64,000 nt of DNA, from positions 28,329-92,328 of the forward strand of contig CAKQMH010000004.1 in assembly GCA_934254915.1 (NCBI GenBank), read 5' to 3'. Below the pieces are notes generated by a model. The model made no database searches. It was given only the letters and a program-made list of their open reading frames with translations, and was not told the origin of the DNA. Of this stretch, positions 57,576 to 64,000 are shown one piece after another (position 1 is the stretch's first letter; each line of letters begins with the position of its first letter). The stretch comes from an uncultured Alphaproteobacteria bacterium (GTDB taxonomy: Bacteria > Pseudomonadota > Alphaproteobacteria > RF32 > CAG-239). A program made the translations under genes and the position numbers.

Positions 57576-60221
57576 ATGAGTAAATGGGTATATACGTTTG
57601 GTAACGGCCATGCCGAAGGCGATGCCGGTATGCGTAATCTCCTTGGCGGAAAAGGCGCTAACCTTGCTGAAATGAACAAGGTCGGTTTGCCGGTTCCTCC
57701 CGGATTTACCGTAACAACCGAAGTCTGCACATATTATTACAACAATAACCACACCTATCCGGCTGATTTGAAAGATCAAGTTAAAGCTGCGGTTGAAGGT
57801 GTTGAAAAAATTATGGGCAAAAAATTTGCCGATGCCAACAACCCGTTGCTTTTCTCAGTTCGTTCAGGCGCAAGGGTTTCAATGCCGGGTATGATGGATA
57901 CCGTTTTGAACCTCGGTTTGAATGATGAAACAGTTAAAGCTTTGGCTAAAGCTTCAGGTTCAGAAAGATTTGCTTACGACTCTTATCGTCGTTTCCTGCA
58001 AATGTTCTCAGACGTAGTTTTGGGCGCTGATTTGGATTTGTATGAAGAAGCTTTGGAAAATATGAAAAAAGCCAAAGGCTACAAGTCTGATACAGATTTG
58101 ACCGCTGATGACCTCAAAGAATTGGTTAAAGAATACAAAGAAATCGGTCAGAAAATCGGTAAGGTTGTTCCGCAAGATCCTTGGGAGCAATTGTGGGCCG
58201 GTATCGGTGCCGTATTCGGTTCTTGGATGGTTGACCGTGCTATTACTTATCGTAAACTGAACAATATTCCGGGCGACTGGGGTACAGCAGTTAACGTACA
58301 AACCATGGTATTCGGTAACGCCGGTGATGACTGCGCTACCGGTGTTTGCTTCTCTCGCGACCCGGCAACCGGTGAGAATGTTTACTACGGTGAATATTTG
58401 GTTAATGCTCAAGGTGAAGACGTTGTGGCCGGTATTCGTACTCCGCAACCGATGGCATCTAAGGGCGACGGAACATCTTTGGAAGAAAAATGGCCTCACC
58501 TGTACAAAGAATTGGTAGATGTTCGTAACAAATTGGAAGAGCACTACAAAGATATGCAGGATATGGAATTCACCATTGAACACGGTAAATTGTGGATGTT
58601 GCAATGCCGTAACGGTAAACGTACCGCACAAGCCGCCGTTCGTATGGCTGTTGAAATGGTTGAAGAAGGTCTGCTCAACAAAGAAGAAGCTATTATGCGC
58701 GTTGGGGCTGAACAGCTTGACCAGTTGTTGCACCCGATGTTGGATCCGAAAGCTAAGAAAAATGTTATCGCTACCGGTTTGCCGGCTTCTCCTGGTGCGG
58801 CTGTCGGTCGTGCCGTATTCTGCGCTGAAGATGCTGAAGCTTGGGCTGCCAAAGGTGAAAAAGTTATCTTGATTCGTAACGAAACTTCTCCGGAAGATAT
58901 CGGCGGTATGCACGCTTCACAAGGTGTTATTACTGCTCGCGGCGGTATGACCTCTCACGCGGCCGTTGTTGCCCGCGGTATGGGTACTCCGTGTGTTTCG
59001 GGTTCTCATGACATCGTTATCAGCTACAAAGACAAAACTATGACTACCAAGTCCGGTGTTGTTGTCAAAGAAGGCGATTGGGTTTCTTTGGATGGTGGTA
59101 AAGGCCAAATTATCGAAGGTCAAGTTCCGACGGTTAAGGCTGATACTAACTCCGGTAACTTTGGTAAATTGATGGGCTGGGTTGATGAAATCCGCACTAT
59201 GGAAGTTCGTGCTAATGCCGAAACTCCGAAAGATGCTCAAACTGCCCGCGATTTCGGCGCTCAAGGTATTGGTTTGGCTCGTACAGAACACATGTTCTTT
59301 GATGCTGAACGTATTCCTGATATGCGCGCAATGATTTTGTCTGACACTGAAGAAGGCCGCCGCGCTGCTTTGGCTCGCTTGCTTCCGTACCAAAAACAAG
59401 ACTTCAAAGACTTGTTCAAGATTATGGAAGGTATGCCGGTTGTTATTCGTTTGTTGGATCCTCCTTTGCATGAATTTTTGCCGCACACTGATGCCGAAAT
59501 GCAAGAATTGGCTGACAAGATGGGTATGACTTTGCAACAGGTTAAGAATCGTGCTGATGCTTTGCACGAAGCTAACCCGATGTTGGGTCACCGTGGTTGC
59601 CGTTTGCCGATTACCTATCCGGAAATCTGCGAAATGCAAACCCGTGCTATTTTGGAAGCTGCAATTGAATGTGCCGATGCCGGTATCAAAGTAATTCCTG
59701 AAATCGAAGTTCCGTTGACCGGTTCGAAGAAGGAATTGGATATCGTTAAAGACATTATTGATACAACTGCTGCAAAAGTATTTGCTGAAAAAGGCAAAAA
59801 GGTTGTTTACGAAGTTGGTTCAATGATTGAATTGCCGCGTGCAGCCCTTAAAGCTGACGAATTGGCTAAATCAGCTGAATTCTTCGGTTTCGGTACTAAC
59901 GACCTGACCCAAACCACTTTGGGTATGAGCCGTGATGATACCGGTGCAATCTTGGATGAATACCGCGCTCGCGGCGTTTATGTTGCAGATCCGTTTGCAT
60001 CTATCGACGTTGAAGGCGTTGGTGTCTTGGTTAAGATGGCTTGTGAAAAAGCTCGCAGCTCGAATCCGAAGATTTGGCTCGGCGTTTGTGGTGAACACGG
60101 CGGCGATCCTGCATCTATCGACTTCTTCCAAACTTGCGGTATGAACTATGTTTCATGCTCTCCGTACCGTGTACCGGTAGCAAGATTGGCTGCTGCTCAA
60201 GCTGCAGTTCGTCATAAATAA
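57576..60221 (+). CDS. ppdK: pyruvate, phosphate dikinase
   Basis: 881 residues, PEP from pyruvate, ATP and phosphate (or the reverse, glycolytic direction). N-terminal ATP-grasp domain ('GGKGANLAEMNKVGLPVPPG', cut; 'SVRSGARVSMPGMMDTVLNLG', cut), central His domain with the swivelling catalytic His in 'GGMTSHAAVVARGMGTPCVSG' (cut) near residue 455, and C-terminal TIM barrel with 'GIGLARTEHMFF' and 'LGVCGEHGGDP'. Codon use is cleaner and more biased than in most neighbours, suggesting high expression. Complete. Confidence 0.97.
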   Translation: MSKWVYTFGNGHAEGDAGMRNLLGGKGANLAEMNKVGLPVPPGFTVTTEVCTYYYNNNHTYPADLKDQVKAAVEGVEKIMGKKFADANNPLLFSVRSGARVSMPGMMDTVLNLGLNDETVKALAKASGSERFAYDSYRRFLQMFSDVVLGADLDLYEEALENMKKAKGYKSDTDLTADDLKELVKEYKEIGQKIGKVVPQDPWEQLWAGIGAVFGSWMVDRAITYRKLNNIPGDWGTAVNVQTMVFGNAGDDCATGVCFSRDPATGENVYYGEYLVNAQGEDVVAGIRTPQPMASKGDGTSLEEKWPHLYKELVDVRNKLEEHYKDMQDMEFTIEHGKLWMLQCRNGKRTAQAAVRMAVEMVEEGLLNKEEAIMRVGAEQLDQLLHPMLDPKAKKNVIATGLPASPGAAVGRAVFCAEDAEAWAAKGEKVILIRNETSPEDIGGMHASQGVITARGGMTSHAAVVARGMGTPCVSGSHDIVISYKDKTMTTKSGVVVKEGDWVSLDGGKGQIIEGQVPTVKADTNSGNFGKLMGWVDEIRTMEVRANAETPKDAQTARDFGAQGIGLARTEHMFFDAERIPDMRAMILSDTEEGRRAALARLLPYQKQDFKDLFKIMEGMPVVIRLLDPPLHEFLPHTDAEMQELADKMGMTLQQVKNRADALHEANPMLGHRGCRLPITYPEICEMQTRAILEAAIECADAGIKVIPEIEVPLTGSKKELDIVKDIIDTTAAKVFAEKGKKVVYEVGSMIELPRAALKADELAKSAEFFGFGTNDLTQTTLGMSRDDTGAILDEYRARGVYVADPFASIDVEGVGVLVKMACEKARSSNPKIWLGVCGEHGGDPASIDFFQTCGMNYVSCSPYRVPVARLAAAQAAVRHK

Positions 60222-60228
60222 GACGATA

Positions 60229-60309
60229 TAGACGCCTGAAGTTTGCTCTTTAGGCGTCTAATCTAAAAATTAAAAAGAGGGAAAATTCAAATGAGTTTTC
60301 TCTCTTTTT
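60229..60309 (+). terminator. ppdK double terminator
   Basis: TAGACGCCT (60229-60237) with AGGCGTCTA (60252-60260); then AAAAAGAGGGAAAA (60272-60285) with TTTTCTCTCTTTTT (60296-60309). Confidence 0.88.
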
Positions 60310-60360
60310 GTTTCTGTTTGCCGCAAATATCAAACTTCTATGAGGCAGTATATTAAAAAA

Positions 60361-60527
60361 ATGTCATTTCGACTGGAGCGCTAGCGGAATGGAGAAATCC
60401 CGGCCTTAACGTTTTGTCGGGCGGAAGTCCAGACATCAACATTGTTGCAACTTTTAGTGCCGCGACTAATGCGCGGCACGAGGAATAAGGCCGAGATGTC
60501 TCGACTTCGCTCGACATGACATTTTTA
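60361..60527. repeat. interspersed 150-bp repeat, copy C
   Basis: Begins ATGTCATTTCGACTGGAGCG like copy A (20957) and ends CGACATGACATTTTT. It contains a private stem GTGCCGCG (60457-60464) / CGCGGCAC (60472-60479). A further end fragment (GCTCGAAATGACAT) lies at 60538-60551. Confidence 0.75.
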
Positions 60528-60698
60528 AGACTACTGCGCTCGAAATGACATTGGTATAAAATGCTTGGGCGGGGTGGCATTGGTAGAAAATGCTTGGTTG
60601 GAATGATATTCTTTATATGATAATTAAACTCAGTCTTGCTTTTGAGCATGAAAAAAGGTAAAAGATTAACAAAACAACGAAAAATAACAGGAGCTGAA

Positions 60699-61916
60699 AT
60701 GCAGAACGGAGCAAGATTTCAGGCAATTTTAGAACTTATTACGCAAATTTTTACCGATAAGCAGCCGGCGGATAAAGTGCTTAATGAATATCTGCGGGCG
60801 CGTAAGTATATCGGATCAAAAGATCGGCGTTTTATTAGTGATTGGGTCTGGAAAATTATACGCAATCGACTGAAATTGTCGTTTGATGCTCAAAGCCAAG
60901 AGCCGCGCAAAATTTTGTTGCAGGCGACAAAAGACTGTTTGGCCGAAGTTTTTGATGACAGCAAGTATGGTTTATCGCCCTTAACCGAAGATGAAAAAAT
61001 TTGGCTGCAGAATGATAATACCGACCCTTATCCGCCTTATGTCGAAGCGGAGTGTCCGCAATGGCTGTTTGCCAAAATTAAGGATATGGCGCTTTGTAAA
61101 GCCTTGAATCAGTCGGCAGCCGCCGATTTTAGGGCTAATTTTATCAGTCGGGAGGACGCAATAAACAGGTTGGCCAAAGAAGGTATAACCGCGAGTGCGA
61201 TGCCGTATTCACCTATGGGTTTGCGGGTGGCAGAACGCTTTAGTTTGGGCAATTGTATGGCCTATCAGGAAGGATTGATTGAGGTGCAGGATGAAGCCTC
61301 GCAGCTGGCGGCGCTGTTATGTGATGTCAGCCCGCAAGATAAAATTATGGACTATTGCTGCGGAGCAGGCGGTAAAAGTCTGGCCTTAGCACATTTGTTG
61401 CGTAATCAGGGGCATATTTTGGCTCATGATATAAATGCCAAACGTCTGGAAGCCATAAAGCCAAGGATGCAGCGTTTGGGGGTTAAAAACATTGAGACGG
61501 TTGAAATCGTGGCAACAACCGACCGCGACTTTACCCGTTTTATCATTGATGCTCCGTGTTCGGGAACGGGAACATGGCGGCGGGCGCCGGATGCTAAATT
61601 CCGCCTCAATGCCGCAATGCTGCGTGAGCTTACGCAAACGCAGAGCCTACTCTTGGATATCGGTGCGGAAAAGACCCAAAGCGGCGGGCGGCTGATTTAT
61701 ATCACCTGTTCGGTTTTAGCGGATGAAGATGAGGAAATTATCGACGGCTTTTTAGCGCGCAATCCTGACTTTAAGCCGGTGGATATGCGGCAGTTGTGGG
61801 AGGCGAAAATCGGTTCGTCGTATCCGTATAAAACGGAAAGATATTTGAAAATGTCGCCGCTGACCACAAACACAGACGGTTTTTTCATTGCGGTGCTGGA
61901 AAAACAAGGTAAATGA
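60699..61916 (+). CDS. RsmB/NOP-family rRNA (cytosine-5) methyltransferase
   Basis: 405 residues from the ATG at 60699 (GGAG upstream); the frame opens at 60636 without a ribosome site. An N-terminal NusB-like helical region (to about 150), then a SAM methyltransferase: motif I 'MDYCCGAGGKSLALA' near residue 222, motif IV 'IIDAPCSGTGTWRR' near 285 and motif VI 'YITCSVLADEDEE' near 335. Both catalytic Cys (PCSG, TCS) are present. RsmB-type 16S m5C967 activity is likely, but the N-terminal domain is reduced and the exact site is unsure. Confidence 0.88.
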   Translation: MQNGARFQAILELITQIFTDKQPADKVLNEYLRARKYIGSKDRRFISDWVWKIIRNRLKLSFDAQSQEPRKILLQATKDCLAEVFDDSKYGLSPLTEDEKIWLQNDNTDPYPPYVEAECPQWLFAKIKDMALCKALNQSAAADFRANFISREDAINRLAKEGITASAMPYSPMGLRVAERFSLGNCMAYQEGLIEVQDEASQLAALLCDVSPQDKIMDYCCGAGGKSLALAHLLRNQGHILAHDINAKRLEAIKPRMQRLGVKNIETVEIVATTDRDFTRFIIDAPCSGTGTWRRAPDAKFRLNAAMLRELTQTQSLLLDIGAEKTQSGGRLIYITCSVLADEDEEIIDGFLARNPDFKPVDMRQLWEAKIGSSYPYKTERYLKMSPLTTNTDGFFIAVLEKQGK

Positions 61917-62231
61917 TTATAAAGTTTTGCCGTTTTGCTGGTAAATATAGGAAATGATTTCTGCTACGGCGGCAAAGGCTTCAACCGGAATTTCTTCATT
62001 AATATCTACGGCTTTGAGGATCTGCACCAAATCGGCATCCTGATGAATTTCAATCTCATTGTCTAAGGCCAGTTGGATGATTTTTTGCGCAATTTGTCCT
62101 TGTCCTTTGGCGATAACAGTAGGGGCGTTATGCTTGTTTTGGTCATAGCCCAAAGCAATTGCATAATCTGGGGAAAAAGTCAAATCAGCGTTGTTTTTTA
62201 ACGTTTTTGCGTTATTATCGTGTTCAGACAT
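61917..62231 (-). CDS. FlhB C-terminal-domain-like protein
   Basis: 104 residues, corresponding to only the cytoplasmic C-terminal domain of the flagellar export switch FlhB ('ALGYDQNKHNAPTVIAKG', 'IAQKIIQLALDNEIEIHQDADL', cut). It lacks the TM domain and the Asn-Pro-Thr-His self-cleavage motif. Known as FhlB/HrcU-like proteins, often beside flagellar genes. Could substitute for or regulate FlhB-C. Divergent from flgB, across the sigma-54-like promoter. Confidence 0.82.
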   Translation of the reverse strand: MSEHDNNAKTLKNNADLTFSPDYAIALGYDQNKHNAPTVIAKGQGQIAQKIIQLALDNEIEIHQDADLVQILKAVDINEEIPVEAFAAVAEIISYIYQQNGKTL

Positions 62232-62302
62232 GAGTTTTGAGCCTTATGTTTCTAACTGTTTGATATTTTAAGACTTTAATTTTGGTTTGGCAAGGGGTTA
62301 GA

Positions 62303-62318
62303 TGGCATAAAAATTGCA
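62303..62318 (+). promoter_or_regulatory. sigma-54-type promoter upstream of flgB
   Basis: TGGCAT-AAAAA-TTGCA has the -24 TGGCA and -12 TTGCA elements at the exact sigma-54 (RpoN) spacing. It is 45 bases upstream of the flgB ATG, so the start site would fall near 62330. Sigma-54 control of middle flagellar genes is well established in other bacteria. Confidence 0.8.
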
Positions 62319-62362
62319 TGTCAGGCTATATATGGGGATGTATAGCAACGGGGGTTTTAGTT

Positions 62363-62761
62363 ATGGATTTGATGAATCTTTCAGTCTTTAATATGGCAGG
62401 GCAGAATATGCGCTATTTGGCGGCAAAAGAAAAAGTTATTGCCGGTAATATTGCTAATGCCAGCACTCCCGATTATTTGCCTAAAGATGTGGAAAAACCT
62501 GATTTTGCCGGAAATGTTACGGCTAATTTGCCGATGACGGTTACTAATTCGAAACACATGACCGGAATTGGCGGACAGAATAATTTACGGGTTTATACTC
62601 CGCAGCCGACATCTGCTTTGACGATTGACGGCAACGGCGTGATTTTGGAGGAGCAGATGAACGAGGCCAGTAAAGCCAGCAGCGAATATAAACGTATGAT
62701 TACTATCTATAACAAATATAAAGATTTGTTGCAGGTGGCCAACACGAAGATTAGCGCTTAA
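62363..62761 (+). CDS. flgB: flagellar proximal rod protein FlgB
   Basis: 132 residues from the ATG at 62363 (GGGGG 8 bases upstream; a longer frame is rejected). The rod-family N-terminal motif 'AAKEKVIAGNIANASTPDY' (near 20-38) and the C-terminal helix 'SSEYKRMITIYNKYKDLLQ' identify FlgB. First of flgB-flgC-fliE. Confidence 0.92.
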   Translation: MDLMNLSVFNMAGQNMRYLAAKEKVIAGNIANASTPDYLPKDVEKPDFAGNVTANLPMTVTNSKHMTGIGGQNNLRVYTPQPTSALTIDGNGVILEEQMNEASKASSEYKRMITIYNKYKDLLQVANTKISA

Positions 62762-62775
62762 GAGGTTTTTGAAAT

Positions 62776-63189
62776 ATGGCGGGAAATTTGTCAGTCAGTG
62801 CCGATATTGCGGTTTCGGGGATGAGAGCTCAGGCTGAGCGGTTGAAGGTGATTGCTCAGAATATGGCCAATGCCGAATCGGTTTCGGCCGAAAAAGGCGG
62901 TGAACCTTATCGTCGGCAAGTCGTCAGTTTTCAAAACTATGTCGATAACGAGACCGGTGCTGAAATGGTGCGGGTTGATAAGGTGGTTAAGGATCAGTCC
63001 GAATTCGAAAAAAAATATGCGCCGAATCATCCCGGAGCTGACGAGCAAGGTTATATTTCGCTGCCAAATGTTAATCCGTTGGTTGAAATGATGGATATGA
63101 AAGAAGCTCAACGCGCTTATGAGGCAAATATGAATATGATGAAAACCGCGCGTGATATGAATTCCAGTGTGTTGGATATTCTGAAGTAA
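62776..63189 (+). CDS. flgC: flagellar proximal rod protein FlgC
   Basis: 137 residues. 'DIAVSGMRAQAERLKVIAQNMANAES' (cut) at the N-terminus and 'GYISLPNVNPLVEMMDMKEAQRAYEANMNMMKTA' (cut) at the C-terminus are the FlgC pattern. 14 bases after flgB. Confidence 0.95.
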   Translation: MAGNLSVSADIAVSGMRAQAERLKVIAQNMANAESVSAEKGGEPYRRQVVSFQNYVDNETGAEMVRVDKVVKDQSEFEKKYAPNHPGADEQGYISLPNVNPLVEMMDMKEAQRAYEANMNMMKTARDMNSSVLDILK

Positions 63190-63204
63190 TAAAGGGGAAA
63201 AGCT

Positions 63205-63528
63205 GTGATTAATAATATTTCAAATGCGCTTAACGCTTATCAGCAGGCACTTGGTCGAATCAACGCCAACACGCAAGTTCAGAAGACCGATACTCCGGCA
63301 ACGACTTCCGCAAACGCTTTTAGCGATATGGTTAAATCCGCCGTTGAGGAAACCGCCAATATCAATCAACAAGCCGAACAAGCAGTTATTCAAGGAATCC
63401 AAGGCAAAGCCGATATTCAAGATGTCGTTCTCGCCGTATCTAACGCCGAAACCGCATTGCAAACGGTTGTTGCTGTTCGGGATACAGCTATCAAAGCGTA
63501 TAATACTATAATGCAGATGCCAATCTAA
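63205..63528 (+). CDS. fliE: flagellar hook-basal body protein FliE
   Basis: 107 residues from GTG at 63205 with AAAGGGGAAAAG upstream. 'FSDMVKSAVEETANINQQAEQA' (cut) and the C-terminal 'DIQDVVLAVSNAETALQTVVAVRDTAIKAYNTIM' (cut) match FliE, which joins the MS ring to the rod. Last gene of the operon; hairpin element copy 6 begins 7 bases after its stop. Confidence 0.95.
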   Translation: MINNISNALNAYQQALGRINANTQVQKTDTPATTSANAFSDMVKSAVEETANINQQAEQAVIQGIQGKADIQDVVLAVSNAETALQTVVAVRDTAIKAYNTIMQMPI

Positions 63529-63535
63529 GGGTAAG

Positions 63536-63659
63536 GAAGTTCGTCTAGAGGTTTTCTAGAGCAAAAAACATCAGAACGGTCAAAATCCACGTAGGTCTAT
63601 CTACGCTAGGATTTTGACCGCTTCGTTTTTCACTCTATAAAATCCACTATCCGAACTTC
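63536..63659. repeat. 125-bp hairpin element, copy 6
   Basis: GAAGTTCG..CGAACTTC, arms CTAGAGG..CTAGAG and CTCTATAAAATCC. Its inner stem is the strongest of the family: CGGTCAAAATCC/GGATTTTGACCG (12 bp perfect), with apex CGTAG-N6-CTACG. Placed 7 bases after the fliE stop. Confidence 0.85.
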
Positions 63660-63717
63660 TACGAGTACGTGCAAAAATATTTAAAATGTCACCCTGAGCA
63701 AGCGTTTTTTATTTAAA

Positions 63718-63855
63718 TGTCATCCTGACCAAGCGCAGCGCGTGGAAGGATCTCGGCTATATTTTTTTGCGGTGTTGCAACAAGGTTTGATGTCGGGACT
63801 TCGCCCGACAATACACTAAGGCCGAGACCCTTCGACTACGCTCAGGGTGACATTT
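63718..63855. repeat. interspersed 150-bp repeat, copy D
   Basis: Reads TGTCATCCTGACCAAGCG.. to ..CTCAGGGTGACAT. Its first 60 bases are nearly identical, in inverted orientation, to the end of copy A at 21108-21045 (shared words GTGGAAGGATCTCGGC, TGCGGTGTTGCAACA). A short related fragment precedes it at 63685-63704. Confidence 0.78.
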
Positions 63856-63940
63856 TTAAAATATTTTCCCTCACTTGTTAACTTATTTCTAACCATTATA
63901 TGGCAATTATAGTATAAACTTTTTAGAAAGGAGTAAGGTC
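63856..63940 (+). promoter_or_regulatory. leader of second flagellin
   Basis: CTTGTTAAC (63874-63882) and AAAGGAGTAAGGTC (63927-63940) match the leader of the first flagellin. The AT-rich middle differs. No T run or hairpin. Confidence 0.5.
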
Positions 63941-64000
63941 GTGGCGGGAGGAATCAGCCTCAATGCGAATATGCGCAGCAATCTGCTTAGCCTGCAAAAC
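63941..64000 (+). CDS. second flagellin, start only (cut by window edge)
   Basis: From GTG at 63941, the 20 visible codons read MAGGISLNANMRSNLLSLQN, differing from the first flagellin at two positions (T-S in place of A-N). Identical ribosome site and start codon. It lies after flgB-flgC-fliE on the plus strand, in opposite orientation to the first copy. The rest is beyond the window. Confidence 0.9.
   Translation, partial: MAGGISLNANMRSNLLSLQN

Noticed and set aside
58008..59639. Two minus-strand frames (301 and 240 codons) over ppdK
   Set aside because: Shadow frames of a strongly biased gene; no start signals and unlike any protein family.

Overview
The window looks like chromosome of a low-GC, flagellated alphaproteobacterium. 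The evidence is the alphaproteobacterial gene orders (ftsE-ftsX-ydcF-plsC-DUF2125-like; rimP-nusA-ylxR/L7Ae-infB; xseB-ispA; fliL-fliM-DUF6468-motE), a YlxR-L7Ae fusion, the short FlhB-like protein, and Shine-Dalgarno-led starts on nearly every core gene. No species is claimed. Most of the sequence is ordinary housekeeping DNA; the unusual signals sit around the two flagellin genes, a tRNA-Leu, and two Bacteroidetes-like surface-protein genes.

Layout. 1-4.3 kb: yicC end, gmk, a Sel1 protein, cysK, lptG. 4.3-9.6 kb: rimP-nusA-ylxR-infB. 9.6-13.3 kb: psd-pssA, then uvrB on the other strand. 13.3-20.8 kb (minus strand): flagellin, fliL, fliM, a DUF6468-like gene, motE and a large TPR-type envelope protein running into uvrB. 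21.1-22.3 kb: rpsF-rpsR-rplI. 22.4-26.6 kb: a small lipoprotein, the YifB/ComM ATPase and a 719-residue lipoprotein with a degenerate trypsin-like domain. 26.6-28.2 kb: an AT-rich accessory stretch with a frameshifted lipoprotein, a membrane-anchored small protein, and a 167-bp tandem repeat that ends inside tRNA-Leu(UAA). 28.3-35.1 kb: LysR regulator, queA, a degenerate GGDEF protein, lgt, a YbjN-like protein, an ACP-like protein and mltG. 35.2-41.3 kb: exported GH24 lysozyme, a zinc-ribbon/DUF3426 protein, ftsEX, ydcF, plsC and a DUF2125-like gene. 41.3-49.4 kb: rsmD, an RsuA/RluB synthase, tadA, ispA, xseB, an ArsR regulator, rnd, a tandem pair of unknown paralogues and aspS. 49.4-53.6 kb: a GltD-like oxidoreductase, tRNA-Thr, an unknown protein, an SGNH-like protein with a G8 tract, and an LPG-synthase-like membrane protein. 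53.6-57.5 kb: repeats and the Bacteroidetes-like barrel and lipoprotein. 57.6-63.5 kb: ppdK, an RsmB-type methyltransferase, an FlhB-like gene and flgB-flgC-fliE behind a sigma-54-type promoter. 63.9 kb: the start of a second flagellin.

The most striking observations are these. The first flagellin is split by a run of nine G and would be restored by one more G, which fits a slipped-strand switch or a sequencing error. The two flagellin genes share near-identical starts in inverted orientation 43 kb apart. Both are bordered by a family of uniform 124-129 bp imperfect hairpin elements whose arms covary. A second family of roughly 140-170 bp repeats travels with these hairpins. The 167-bp units beside tRNA-Leu each carry the exact 16-nt 3' end of that tRNA.
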